From the NCBI RefSeq assembly GCF_030814475.1, contig NZ_JAUSVF010000003.1, forward strand, positions 598,479-662,478: a DNA stretch of 64,000 nt, read 5' to 3'. The translations under genes were made by a program, and so were the position numbers. Below, piece after piece: positions 44,144 to 53,719 of the stretch. The notes under the pieces are model-generated. The model had not been told where the DNA came from. It was given only the letters and a program-made list of their open reading frames with translations, and did no database searches. Origin of the DNA: Pararhizobium capsulatum DSM 1112. Lineage in GTDB: Bacteria; Pseudomonadota; Alphaproteobacteria; Rhizobiales; Rhizobiaceae. Numbering within the stretch: position 1 is the first letter of the stretch; every line of letters starts with the position of its first letter.

Positions 44144-44980
44144 ATGACAATGGAAATTGTGAGCAAAGCGGCAACCGTCTTCGCGCTGATCTTCGTGATT
44201 TCGAGCATGTTGGCGACGGGAGCAAGCCTCACAGTCTCTCAGATTTCCAGGCCTCTCCGAAATGTCCGGCTCATCTCGCTCGCAATCCTGGCCAATTTTC
44301 TTCTGATGCCCCTGATCGCGTTCACAGTCGCAAAGGTGTTCTGGCTCGCTGAACCCTTAGCAATAGGACTGCTACTACTTGGCTGTTCGGGGGGAGCGCC
44401 TATTTCGCCAAAGCTTTCCGAAATTGCAAAGGGTAATGTTCCGTCCGCAGTAGGTCTGATGGTGCTGCTGATGATCATTACGGTCGTTTATCTGCCTGTC
44501 GTGCTGCCCATGCTGCTTCCAGGCACCGCGGTTGATGCATGGAGGATTGCCCGCTCGCTTGTAGTGCTCATGCTCATCCCACTCGCCGCTGGGCTCATGT
44601 TCAACGGGAGATGTGCCGCTGTGGCATGTCGCATCAAACCTGCACTGGATTGGATATCCAATGTGACCTTCATCGTTATGACGACGTTGATCGTCATAAC
44701 GAGTTTGGACGAGATTGTGGATGTTTTCGGCACCCGAGGCATCCTCGCGGGCTTCGTGTTTGTTGCATCGGGGTTTGGAATAGGCTGGGTGCTCGGAGGC
44801 TCCGCTCCGGACACCAGACGGGTTATGGCGCTCAGTACTGCACAGCGCAACTTTGCCGCCGCACTCGTCGTTGCAAGACAGAATTTCAGCGATCCGCAAG
44901 TGGCCGTGATGGTAGTCGTAACTTCGATTGTCGGATTGCTACTTCTCCTGCCAATGGCTCGAGCTTTGGCCAATCGGTGA
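44144..44980 (+). CDS. Bile acid:sodium symporter (BASS)-family transporter
   Basis: 278 residues with 8-9 membrane helices. LILANFLLMPLIAF-type helix, then LLLLGCSGGAPISPKLSEIA (the conserved GGxxS region) and ALSTAQRNFAAALVVARQNF (the second crossover) fit the BASS/arsenite-type fold. Substrate could be an organic acid; it cannot be told. GTG at 44135 is an alternative start. Confidence 0.8.
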   Translation: MTMEIVSKAATVFALIFVISSMLATGASLTVSQISRPLRNVRLISLAILANFLLMPLIAFTVAKVFWLAEPLAIGLLLLGCSGGAPISPKLSEIAKGNVPSAVGLMVLLMIITVVYLPVVLPMLLPGTAVDAWRIARSLVVLMLIPLAAGLMFNGRCAAVACRIKPALDWISNVTFIVMTTLIVITSLDEIVDVFGTRGILAGFVFVASGFGIGWVLGGSAPDTRRVMALSTAQRNFAAALVVARQNFSDPQVAVMVVVTSIVGLLLLLPMARALANR

Positions 44981-45169
44981 TCCGAAGACTTTCCCCCTTC
45001 CCCTGAGAACTGGATCCGAAGCGTGTCAGTCTTGGCCAAAACACTAAGCCAAATGTTATCGCAGGGATTGTGAACGCGATCGTTGGCCGATCAGCAATAG
45101 CCATAGATTTCTGGCGCTGAAGTGGCAGGCATTGTCCCTGCTTTCATGAAGTGTTTGTCACAAGGGTCA

Positions 45170-45901
45170 TCATCCATAACTTGCGCCGTCGTCAGGTGTA
45201 GCCGCGGCGGGCGGCAAAGCGAGCTCGTGGAGTATGGCAACAAGTTCAGCGTGCACGGGCGATGTCCGTTCACTGAATGCCTCGATAGGGCTGGCCTCAG
45301 CGAGTCGGTTGAGGCGCGTGAGCAACCGAACGCGCTGACGGCGGGCAAGCTTGGCCTCGGATGCGCGCCAACGGAAGAATAGGCGGTACAGTTCGCCGTG
45401 TCCGAAGAGATTGTTAAGTTCGTGTATCGTGACGTAGACAAGGAATAGCACCATCAACCATATCTGAATTGATAAAAAACGCGTCAGCGAAAAGTGATTG
45501 ACCAAGTGGTCCCCGAAATCGACGATTGTGCCGCCTGCAGCGACGAAACGGAGGAGCTCCTCGGCCAGCCGCGCGATCAATATGCACACCCAGTATATCC
45601 CGCTCTTGAACAACACGGGCTGAACCATCGGCGCGCCGTCGAAGCGGCGCATATAAGGCAGATTGTCGGTTATCAAAACGGCTTTTCCGATCAGCAGCGC
45701 CGCCACTAGCGCGGTGAGGAAACCACTGAACTCGATGCCGTGCTCCTCCAGGATCAGGCGCTTGGTCCACAAGATCAAGTTGAAACCGACGAAGAAGAAG
45801 ATCGTCGGCGGAAGTGCAAGCTTCACCTGAACAACCCACCAAAAGAAGGCCCGCTGCAGGAACGGAGCCGACTTGGAGTTGGCAATGGCGGGATACCACA
45901 T
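45170..45901 (-). CDS. Four-pass membrane protein of unknown function
   Basis: 243 residues. Hydrophobic segments near residues 15-45, 55-75, 95-115 and 140-165 (FLSIQIWLMVLFLVYVTIHE), with a cytoplasmic basic helix RRQRVRLLTRLNRLAEAS at the end. GGGAGAAGC before the ATG at 45901 is clear; a longer frame to 46201 has no sensible coding. No family recognised. Confidence 0.7.
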   Translation of the reverse strand: MWYPAIANSKSAPFLQRAFFWWVVQVKLALPPTIFFFVGFNLILWTKRLILEEHGIEFSGFLTALVAALLIGKAVLITDNLPYMRRFDGAPMVQPVLFKSGIYWVCILIARLAEELLRFVAAGGTIVDFGDHLVNHFSLTRFLSIQIWLMVLFLVYVTIHELNNLFGHGELYRLFFRWRASEAKLARRQRVRLLTRLNRLAEASPIEAFSERTSPVHAELVAILHELALPPAAATPDDGASYG

Positions 45902-46201
45902 ATGCTTCTCCCAAAGCACCGAGTCATCAGACCGCCATGAGCATCGAACGACAGGAGCTCGGCGAAGAACGTAGAAGCCATTCTGCCAATTTAAAGGCAT
46001 TTTGTCACCACCGGGGAAAGAGAAGTGAATGCTGGACGATGAGCTGAAAGTTAGATCGAGCGAAGCGCCGAAGACTTCCAAGATATGGCATCTCGGCGAA
46101 GAATTTCTGGTCACTGGTGGTCTACGGCGACCATCGTAGTATAGTGAGGAAGCAACGGCATGCTGCAGAGTAGACCGCAGTTCACCCCGCTGAAATGCCA
46201 A

Positions 46202-46689
46202 GAGCTGGGTCGTCGGCTGAGAAGGCGGGTTTTCGCCTATTCTGCGCCGATACCGTTAGTTTACGGCATCGGTGTCGGAAATGCGCATTGACCAATTATT
46301 AATTAATCCCGTGAGATAAGACGACAAGTGCGAAGGTGTGCTTACGCGCCGAGCGTTGGGTTGCTGCAGTTGATCCCCATCGAACCGCTTCTCGAGTATT
46401 TGCTCGCTGAAATTGTCGCGCTCCTCCATAGCAAAATGTTGTTTTAGCGTGCCGCATTGATGCTCGGAACAGAAAGTTACCGATCACGCAGAACATTGCG
46501 CGCCAATTTCGCCGAAGGATCATGACATGCATTTGCCGTTCGCCTCTTCGACCGGCGAAGGTTAACATTGCCTGACATGAACATCGTTTACGGGATTGTC
46601 GCGACGGCAGAAATATTTGCGACAAGCCCGCGTTTCTAGTTATGCGAGAGAATCTGCTGTCGAGATTCAGTCACCTTCGAATGATCCCC
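46202..46689. other. Region without an intact gene
   Basis: Contains the decayed VSEMRIDQLLINPVR segment (about 46270-46340) related to 43830-43930. Otherwise nothing; presumably also the 3' region of the lactate permease. Confidence 0.4.
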
Positions 46690-48309
46690 TTAAACCGTGA
46701 ATGATAACATGAATGTCCAAACGCAGACGTACGCGAGAAGCGCCAGACTGTAGAGCAAAGTCGTGCGCATAATTTCGGATTCTCGACCAACCTGACCAAC
46801 TGCGGCCGCAGCTATGGCGATAGATTGCGGCGAGATCAGTTTTGCCATCACCCCACCGCTGGTGTTGGCGGCGACCAACAAGGGTTGGCTGGTTCCGATT
46901 TGTGTAGCTGTAACGGATTGCAGGTGGGCAAAGAGGGTGTTGCTGTTGACAACAGACCCGGTGATGAACACGCCAAGCCAGCCGATTACGGGCGCTATCA
47001 GGGGAAAAATCCTTCCGCTTTCAGCCAACCCCAGACCGATACTGGATGACGCTCCTGAAAAATTGGCAATATACGCAACTGCCATGATGAGAGAGATCAT
47101 CGTCAGCGGGCTCCATAGATCACGAACTACAGTTCTGAACTGGTTGAATGAATCCCACAGCGACAATCTCGATGAGAGCAAGGTGGTGACGATTACGGCG
47201 ATCAGAATTGCGGTTCCAGGCGCGCTTATCAGAGCCACGTTCCACACAGCAGGTAGAGCGTGAACCGAAGAAGCGATAGGCGGTAGTTCTTCTACCTGCA
47301 TATGCAAGAACGGGATCGGCAGTTTCAGGACCGTGGCTGCCAGTAGGCCATCACCCGCGAAGAGGCCTTTAAATTGTGGTACGCTCCACAAAAGAACGAC
47401 GCCCGTCAGTACGTAGAACGGCGACCACGCCGAAATGACCTCCTGGAGCGACCAGCGCTGAGCCGATACGGGCGGGGCACCAGTCTCTCGGTAAATCTGT
47501 TTTGGTTGCCAGAATTGCATGAACAAGGCGAGCGTAGCCATCGATGCAAGAGGAGCGATAATGTCGGTCAGTTCCGGCCCAATTAAATACAATGTGAGCG
47601 CTTGAAGACCACTGAATAACAATCCGATCAGGATAAGCACTGGCCAAGTTTCTCTGACGCCGCGAAAGCCATCGAGAACGAGGATCAGCAGCAGTGGCAC
47701 GAATAGCGTGGACAGTTGAACGATCGCGATCATCATCACCGACATTTCCGAAAGATCGACACCGCCCTGCTGAGCACCGACCAAGACGGGGATCCCGATT
47801 GCGCCGTATGCCCCAGACGCGGCGTTCGCGAGAAGGCAGAGCATTGCAGCTTTAATCGGTTTAAAACCCAACTCCACGAGAAGCGCCGCGCAAATGGCAA
47901 TGGGCACGCCGAATCCAGCCGCACCCTCAAGAAAAGCACCGAAGCAGAATGCGATCAGAATAACCTGGATGCGTTGATCATCTGATATCGTTGCGATGCT
48001 GCCGCGAATGACGTCAAACTTGCCGCTTTTGACCGCTAGCCTATACAGCCAAACAGCCATCAGCACGATGTAGCCGATCGGCCAAAGGCCGCCGAGGATT
48101 CCGAAGATGGCCGCTCCGAGGACCTTTTCCATTGGCATGTGGAAGATAAGGAAAGCCATGCCGACGGACAGCGCCAACGTGGCGATTGCAGCAGTCAGTC
48201 CCTTGAGCTTCAGGAAAGTCAACGCGACAAGGAAGAAGAGAATTGGAAGCGCTGCGACCAAGGCCGAAAGATAGAGATTTCCCAATGGATTGTATGTTTG
48301 TTGCCACAT
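46690..48309 (-). CDS. lldP: L-lactate permease
   Basis: 539 residues, about 13 membrane helices. Family signatures are FCFGAFLEGAAGFGVPIAIC, NAASGAYGAIGIPVLVG, GVFITGSVVNSNTLFAHLQS and NTSGGVMAKLISPQSIAIA. Imports lactate (and glycolate) with protons. AAGGACAAGC supports ATG at 48309. Follows ldhA by 40 bases in the same direction, so an operon is likely: uptake plus interconversion of lactate and pyruvate. Confidence 0.92.
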   Translation of the reverse strand: MWQQTYNPLGNLYLSALVAALPILFFLVALTFLKLKGLTAAIATLALSVGMAFLIFHMPMEKVLGAAIFGILGGLWPIGYIVLMAVWLYRLAVKSGKFDVIRGSIATISDDQRIQVILIAFCFGAFLEGAAGFGVPIAICAALLVELGFKPIKAAMLCLLANAASGAYGAIGIPVLVGAQQGGVDLSEMSVMMIAIVQLSTLFVPLLLILVLDGFRGVRETWPVLILIGLLFSGLQALTLYLIGPELTDIIAPLASMATLALFMQFWQPKQIYRETGAPPVSAQRWSLQEVISAWSPFYVLTGVVLLWSVPQFKGLFAGDGLLAATVLKLPIPFLHMQVEELPPIASSVHALPAVWNVALISAPGTAILIAVIVTTLLSSRLSLWDSFNQFRTVVRDLWSPLTMISLIMAVAYIANFSGASSSIGLGLAESGRIFPLIAPVIGWLGVFITGSVVNSNTLFAHLQSVTATQIGTSQPLLVAANTSGGVMAKLISPQSIAIAAAAVGQVGRESEIMRTTLLYSLALLAYVCVWTFMLSFTV

Positions 48310-48349
48310 AAGCTTGTCCTTATTCTTCCAGTTTGGGGGGAAGGAGAAT

Positions 48350-49348
48350 TCACGTCCTGACGATGGCATTGGGACAGTTTGTTTCGTTGGCCAAGCAGTT
48401 CAGGTTTTGGAACGTGACATCGGCAATCTCGCGCATGGCTTCGATGGTGAAAAAACCCTGATGCCCCGTCACCAACACATTCGGGAAGGTCATAAGCCGT
48501 TGAAAGACGTCGTCGGCAATAATGTCAGAAGACCTGTCCTGAAAGAAAAGCGGACCCTCTTGTTCGTAAACATCGATAGCAAGAGCGCCCAAGCGGCGGG
48601 ATTTGAGCGCCGCAATGACCGCACGCGTATCGATCAGTGCTCCACGCGATGTATTGATCAACATTGCTTCTGGTTTCATCAAATGCAGTTTTTCTGCGTT
48701 GATCAGGTGCCTGTTGTCTTCGAAGAGTGGGCAATGGAGAGTGACGATATCCGAGCGTGCCAAAAGCGTTTTCAAATCCACCATTTCGCCTAACGCTGCG
48801 AATTCCGGAGATACCATCGGGTCGTAGCCCAGCACTTCGCAACCAAAGCCACTCGCAATTTTTGCAACAGCACGCCCGATTTTCCCCATGCCGATAATAC
48901 CGAACGTCTTCTCGTGAAGCGTCATGCCCAATAGGCCGTCGAGCATGAAGTTGCCCTCACGAACGCGGTTATAGGCACGATGCGTGTGCCGGTTGAGCGT
49001 CATGATGAGGGCGATCGTGTACTCAGCGACGGCCTCCGGCGAATAGGCAGGGACGCGCGCCACGAGGAAGCCAAGCTCGTCGGCGGCTTTGAGATCGACA
49101 TTGTTGAAGCCCGCGCAACGTAAAAAAATCCCTCTCACACCGAGAATTTTCAAGGCGTCGAGAACGGGGGCGTCCAACAGGTCGTTAACGAAAATGCATA
49201 TGGCATCGCAGCCCTGTGCAAAAGTTACCGTTTGCAGGGACAAGCTGGCTTGCTGATAAACCAGGTTGAAGGGTTCCGCTTGTCGTTGGTTGGCTTCGTC
49301 CAAAAAATATTTGTCGTAAGCTTGAGCACTGAACACGGCTATTTTCAT
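48350..49348 (-). CDS. ldhA: D-lactate dehydrogenase (fermentative LdhA type)
   Basis: 332 residues. Closely resembles the E. coli LdhA pattern: MKIAVFSAQAYDKYFLDEAN, LRCAGFNNVDLKAADELGF, the NAD motif GIIGMGKIGRAVAKIASGF, INTSRGALIDTRAVIAAL, catalytic Arg/Glu/His region ending VLVTGHQGFFTIEAM. Reduces pyruvate to D-lactate or the reverse. ATG at 49348 with AGGAATCTCT in front. First gene of the lactate operon. Pairing a D-specific enzyme with an LldP-type permease is known, since LldP also takes D-lactate. Confidence 0.92.
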   Translation of the reverse strand: MKIAVFSAQAYDKYFLDEANQRQAEPFNLVYQQASLSLQTVTFAQGCDAICIFVNDLLDAPVLDALKILGVRGIFLRCAGFNNVDLKAADELGFLVARVPAYSPEAVAEYTIALIMTLNRHTHRAYNRVREGNFMLDGLLGMTLHEKTFGIIGMGKIGRAVAKIASGFGCEVLGYDPMVSPEFAALGEMVDLKTLLARSDIVTLHCPLFEDNRHLINAEKLHLMKPEAMLINTSRGALIDTRAVIAALKSRRLGALAIDVYEQEGPLFFQDRSSDIIADDVFQRLMTFPNVLVTGHQGFFTIEAMREIADVTFQNLNCLANETNCPNAIVRT

Positions 49349-49401
49349 AGAGATTCCTATCGTGGCTTGGTAGCGAGCTTTCGTTGGTCTGTTTGGAGGG
49401 C

Positions 49402-49632
49402 CTAAACCGGCGGTGTCCTCAATGCGGTAATCTCTTTTAGCATCATGAAAAGCACGACAATCTCGTCCGGAACAGAGCCACAGCGATCGTTGGTCGAGAA
49501 GTTCCCTTCGTGCCACGCTCGCAGAGCAATCAAGACTTCGTTTTTAGTTGGGTTCGCGCGACCGACCCGAGGGAGGTAGTTGAGTTGGAGCCCTTGCTGC
49601 ATAGTGTGTGAATAATCAATTTTTGCTAGCAT
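49402..49632 (-). CDS. Small hypothetical protein (AWHEGN)
   Basis: Up to 76 residues; internal TTG/ATG starts are possible. LIALRAWHEGNFSTNDRCGS then VPDEIVVLFMMLKEITALRT recalls the AWHDGDVRASIRTLL block of the 4837 family, so it may be a distant member. Located upstream of ldhA on the same strand. Confidence 0.45.
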   Translation of the reverse strand: MLAKIDYSHTMQQGLQLNYLPRVGRANPTKNEVLIALRAWHEGNFSTNDRCGSVPDEIVVLFMMLKEITALRTPPV

Positions 49633-49730
49633 TTTTTCAGTTGTGCAATATTCTATTTACTTCAGCTATAGTTGCGGGGAACTTTATGCGTGCGACCCTG
49701 AATTGGATAGCCGAAAACAATCACCGATGA

Positions 49731-49922
49731 GTGGGAATGCTTGGTCGGCATCCTGTCGCAACGATCATTCAGGTGCAGGAGCCACAAGTCCAGTGGCTCT
49801 GGTCGGAGAACCTTACGAAGCTCGGTGATTTCCAGCGTTCGCATAGTTTCACTGATGCGCAAAACGCGGCGGAAGGTAACGTCCGCGCATGGCTTGAGGG
49901 CGCTGACCTACCTACCGAGTGA
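49731..49922 (+). CDS. Small hypothetical protein
   Basis: 63 residues, MGMLGRHPVATIIQVQEPQV onward, ending FTDAQNAAEGNVRAWLEGAD then LPTE. Start GTG at 49731 or ATG at 49737. Divergent from the 49632 gene. Function unknown. Confidence 0.5.
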   Translation: MGMLGRHPVATIIQVQEPQVQWLWSENLTKLGDFQRSHSFTDAQNAAEGNVRAWLEGADLPTE

Positions 49923-50179
49923 CGCTAATGCTTCCCGCATTTGGTGGATTGGACCGACGCTCAATTTTTCCGGCTCTTTCATCTCGATTCTGCACATTAA
50001 ATCGTATGGTGTGGGGCCACGAAGTGTTTTCAAACGGCTATGACCAGAAGGGCCCAAAATCGTTTTGCGGTCACCGCGATGTCTCGCCGGGCGTTACGTC
50101 TCAGTCCTTGCGGCACCTTAACCTTCCGGTCTGGCCACTGCGACTGGATCTGCGCAGCGCGCAAACGCCGTTTCCACTA

Positions 50180-50655
50180 CTAGATCACCAGGAAATCCGT
50201 GTTCGTGAGTGTCAGGTTGGTGCGCAAAGTGGCGAAGTGCACACCACCACCAGCGACGCTGCCATTGGCATCATAGTAGAGTTCGCCAGTGTCCTTTTCG
50301 TAGATGATGCGATCGCTGCTGTTGGCGGCAGCCCGGTCGAGTTGGAGGCGAAAGCACCGGAGGTGAGCGTCCCCGGAACCGTCAAAGCCTTGAAGATGGC
50401 GTTCTCAAGGCGGATGGCGTCGGCGGCGACATTGAAATCACTGATCTTGTCGACATTCGTGGTTGCGCTCAGCGCCGATCTGAAGTCAAACCGGTCCCCG
50501 CCGTCGCCGCCAGTCAGCGTATCGTTGCCGCCATAGCCTATGAGGATGTCGTTGCCATTGCCTCCGCCAATCGCGTTGGCACTATTGTTTCCGTAGAGGA
50601 GATACCACCGGCATCGATGACCGTGTCTGAGCCGTCTTCGAGCACATAGACATCG
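50180..50655 (-). pseudogene. RTX protein C-terminal remnant
   Basis: Pieces in different frames: GNDVYVLEDGSDTVIDAGG, GNGNDILIGYGGNDTLTGGD, TTNVDKISDFNVAADAIRLE and, after another shift, SDRIIYEKDTGELYYDANGS to DFLVI and a stop. It closely parallels the ends of the RTX proteins at 40539 and 58529. The N-terminus and most repeats are missing. Confidence 0.8.
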
Positions 50656-50671
50656 TTGCCCAGTAGTTACG

Positions 50672-50806
50672 ATGACTAGCATAATTGGCTTGTTGGCGGC
50701 TGATGGAATTGGATTTTATCTCGGGGGATTTTTTGCCGCTGCCCTTTGTGTTCCAGTTGGCACATGGGTAGGAATTTTCGTGGGTTCCGCTCTTTTCAAC
50801 TTTTGA
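50672..50806 (+). CDS. Small hydrophobic peptide (44 residues)
   Basis: Starts MTSIIGLLAADGIGFYLGGF, one or two hydrophobic helices, ending VGSALFNF. No clear ribosome binding site. It begins 16 bases beyond the RTX remnant. Confidence 0.35.
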   Translation: MTSIIGLLAADGIGFYLGGFFAAALCVPVGTWVGIFVGSALFNF

Positions 50807-50954
50807 CATTCTCCTTTGTGAAGCGTGTGCCAAAGCAGTCGCTTGAGTGAACTGATAGGCCGCGAGCTAAATGATGCAAGAAACCTGCCATTCTTTTGAA
50901 ACGTAGCGGCGGCCTACGGTGTGATGCGCTGGACGCGGTCGAACGCTAGTTCGC

Positions 50955-51077
50955 TTCCGGGGCACCGAGTATCTGACTGGGGCTCTGCTCGCTCGCATCA
51001 CGTACCACGTCAACATTCGAGAGATGAACGTCGGCAGCTACCGTCTCGCGCAAAATCGCGCCCGAACGCCTCGCTGA
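50955..51077 (+). pseudogene. IS21 IstB C-terminal remnant
   Basis: FRGTEYLTGALLARITYHVN then IREMNVGSYRLAQNRARTPR matches the usual end of the IstB helper ATPase (LTHHVHILEMNGESYR). The rest of istB is gone. Separate from, and opposite in strand to, the istA relic at 53.7 kb. Confidence 0.6.
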
Positions 51078-51315
51078 AATTCATTCAAAAAATCGCAGCG
51101 GACGTTTCATTGTGCGCCACAAGTGGCCTGGTTTTACTCAGTCGTTGACAGGCCCAAGTGCCCCATTACCGGCGGTTGGTAGCCGGTAACTCTCTATAAC
51201 CGTGCCCCGAGTCACAAATACAGATTCGAGACTGAGTTTTGCCCCGCCGCGCGGTTTCGTGGGCGTGGGCGCCATCTCCCGTCAATATTCGGCGTGCTTG
51301 GCGGAAGCCTGCCGC

Positions 51316-51726
51316 TCAGTCATATCCCCAAATCTTGAGGGTGGCCGTTTTTGCATCATTGAGGATCTTGTACTGGACGGAAACCCCGGTGAGACGCCCT
51401 TTACGCCCCGGAGCATTCTTCGCAGCCGTTTGTCCTCCCGATTTCAGGACTCCGAAATCGGAGACGGTATCGTCTCGGCGATTGTCCCAGTGGAGCACGA
51501 CTTTCTCGATCTCCACATCAGCGCCCTCGGCAGAAAGCTTCACCGATTTGACATCCTTTTCCCAGCGATTCCCTTCACTGTTGATATTGACGCTTGGATC
51601 TGCGGACTTGATCGTCTGCTCGCCGAGCATGAACCATTGATCAGCTCCGGAGCTTTCTGCCGGGGTCAAGATTGCTACGGACGCCACCACGAAAGGAGCC
51701 ATTAAAGTGAGAATTCTTATCTTCAT
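51316..51726 (-). CDS. DUF2541-like exported protein
   Basis: 136 residues. Signal peptide MKIRILTLMAPFVVASVAIL (cleaved near ESSGA), mature part LGEQTIKSADPSVNINSEGN, VKSVKLSAEGADVEIEKVVL and GRLTGVSVQYKILNDAKTAT fits the beta-sandwich-like DUF2541 pattern. AAAGAAATGA-type leader. Periplasmic, function unknown. The ~510 bases between 50807 and 51315 hold only the IstB remnant. Confidence 0.65.
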   Translation of the reverse strand: MKIRILTLMAPFVVASVAILTPAESSGADQWFMLGEQTIKSADPSVNINSEGNRWEKDVKSVKLSAEGADVEIEKVVLHWDNRRDDTVSDFGVLKSGGQTAAKNAPGRKGRLTGVSVQYKILNDAKTATLKIWGYD

Positions 51727-52100
51727 TTCTTTTTCCCTTCTGATTGCCGGTTTACGAATAAACGATGTCCGCCCTCAGGGCAGAGGTACGGCCAAAGGTT
51801 CCACTGTCATCTTGCTCACAAATCTTACGATATGCTCCAAGAACGATTGCCTCGTTCATGCCAAGAGCATGGCTAAGGTATCTAGCGCTGTCTTACGGCG
51901 ATGTTGCGCTTGTTTCTTTCTCCTTGCAAGAGCCGCGCCCGTCTGGGCGGCCAAGGTGGGAGACGGTGTTCCGGTAATTCGCGGACAGCGATGGAGTTCC
52001 TCCGAAATCCGATTGTGGAACGATAGTTTCATAGAAATGCCGATATCGACGCGTAAGCCGCGCTTTGGGAACTGCGCATAGACGCTTTGCAGCGTAAGCG
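51727..52100. other. Region without a confident gene
   Basis: Short open frames only; nothing recognised before the IS66 remnant. Confidence 0.35.
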
Positions 52101-52310
52101 TTGGCAACAGACCTGGGTGACCGGTTCGGTTTGTTGAATGTTTGGCATCGGGACGCGGGCTTGAGCTCTCATCGCTCGGCCAAGATCTGTGCACAGCGGG
52201 CCTTGTTCGTGCCGGGGACCGTAGTCGGCGATCGAACATCGCCCGAGACCTTGCCGTCAGATGCCGTCCACTTCACCGATGGTCGGATTGAGATCGAGAT
52301 TACCCGAAGC
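52101..52310 (+). pseudogene. IS66 OrfA remnant
   Basis: RFGLLNVWHRDAGLSSHRSA, KICAQRALFVPGTVVGDRTS and TDGRIEIEI correspond to the middle and C-terminal part of the OrfA type seen at 36210 (RGLLNVWRRDAG). Confidence 0.65.
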
Positions 52311-52510
52311 GGCCCAAACTGTTTCTACGGCCGCAGACACTCACACCCCAGCAGCGCGCGTCTTTGGCTTGCTGGAAGACGGCCTTCTCAACACATCGGT
52401 GTTTGTAGGCGATAGGAATATGATGCATGAACTATTCGTAGGCTTTCCCTGAGGTGCGTCGTCAGACGAGCAATCGAACAAAGGCCCAGGCTAGAATATG
52501 GAGACCTCCC

Positions 52511-53719
52511 GTGCCGACGAGCCATGACCTGAAAGGTCTGATGAAGTTCCTCGCGCGGGAAGAATGGCGCGAATGCTTCGACGAGGTGTTCTACGACCAT
52601 TTCGGGCCGGTCCTGGATGCTGGCGACATTGACTTCGACGACATTGCCGAGACCCTCGGCGAGGTTTGGGCCATGACGCTCTGGGGTTGCGCCTTCGAGG
52701 ATTTCCTGACCCAGGACTTCGAGGTCGAGGGCGGCAACATCGTCGACGAATATCTCAAACGTCGCGGCTGGAAGGAAAATGCCCACGCAAAAACATATAT
52801 GAAGGCGCTGCGCACTTCAGTCATGAGCCTTTACGAGGTCAGTGAGATCGTGCCGGGTAAATCGCTCGTTGCGCGCGACCTTGTTCGCGGGGGCGACCCG
52901 ATCGCGGTCAGTGAGGAAACAGCAACCAAAACGCTTAAGCAATGGGACCGGATTGCCGCCCGTATTGTGCCGTTCCTGGGCAAAAATGTCTTCGCCGGAG
53001 GCCTTTTGCCGTTCACACCGCAGGCCACCGATGCGCTGTTCGATGGCCTGCGACAGATGTTCGGCAAAAGGAATGCGAAGAAGCTGCCGGTCATCAAAGA
53101 CGAGGAGCTTCAAGCCGCGGCCTCGATGTTCACACTGTCATGGCTGTTCGATACGCTTGAGAGCGCCATGGGGCTGCCCTCGATGCAAAACGCCGATGGT
53201 GATGAACTCATATTCCACGATGTCAGGTTTCCATTCGCCTCCGGAGTTTCCCAGAAGGATATTTCCGCACGGGTGGGCGACATCCCCGGCATGGTGCAGG
53301 AGAGCGCAGAATTCTGGAATTGGCTCGAGCAAAAGCCAAAGTATGACGCCCGCAAGCGCAGTGCCCCGTCCTTCGAGACCACGATGGAAAACGGCGCGCG
53401 GGTGCGGGGAAATGTGGAATTGAAGGGGAAATTCCTGCACCTTGCGACCAACTCGGTAGAGCGCGCGCAAGATGGAACGACCTTGATCCAACAGGCTCTC
53501 GGGGATCTCGTCCGTGCACCTCTTACCGAAATCCGCACCGTGGAGCAGATGATGGCTGAACGGCCGGCCCAAGACCAGAAGGAAGCCACATCCGAAATCC
53601 CGCCCGAAATTGCCGAGCAGGTCGTTCACCCATTCATGGACCGGCAATATCGTGAAACTCTTGATCAGCCAGTCGGAATGCTCGGCAACAAGACCCCCGC
53701 CGAAGATCGGTCGAGATGA
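52511..53719 (+). CDS. Large soluble protein of unknown function, C-terminally truncated
   Basis: 402 residues from a GTG with GGAGA in front. N-terminus MPTSHDLKGLMKFLAREEWR, acidic helical segment DAGDIDFDDIAETLGEVWAM, later HDVRFPFASGV and a stretch near the end, MDRQYRETLDQPVGMLGNKT, that resembles the run-in to a conserved C-terminal helix in rhizobial homologues. The frame then runs into the IS21 remnant (EDRSR stop), so the natural C-terminus is lost. No signal or membrane segments; function unknown. Confidence 0.65.
   Translation: MPTSHDLKGLMKFLAREEWRECFDEVFYDHFGPVLDAGDIDFDDIAETLGEVWAMTLWGCAFEDFLTQDFEVEGGNIVDEYLKRRGWKENAHAKTYMKALRTSVMSLYEVSEIVPGKSLVARDLVRGGDPIAVSEETATKTLKQWDRIAARIVPFLGKNVFAGGLLPFTPQATDALFDGLRQMFGKRNAKKLPVIKDEELQAAASMFTLSWLFDTLESAMGLPSMQNADGDELIFHDVRFPFASGVSQKDISARVGDIPGMVQESAEFWNWLEQKPKYDARKRSAPSFETTMENGARVRGNVELKGKFLHLATNSVERAQDGTTLIQQALGDLVRAPLTEIRTVEQMMAERPAQDQKEATSEIPPEIAEQVVHPFMDRQYRETLDQPVGMLGNKTPAEDRSR

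Noticed and set aside
46299..46625. 108-residue minus-strand frame
   Set aside because: No ribosome binding site or recognisable composition; the region instead shows a decayed plus-strand coding segment.
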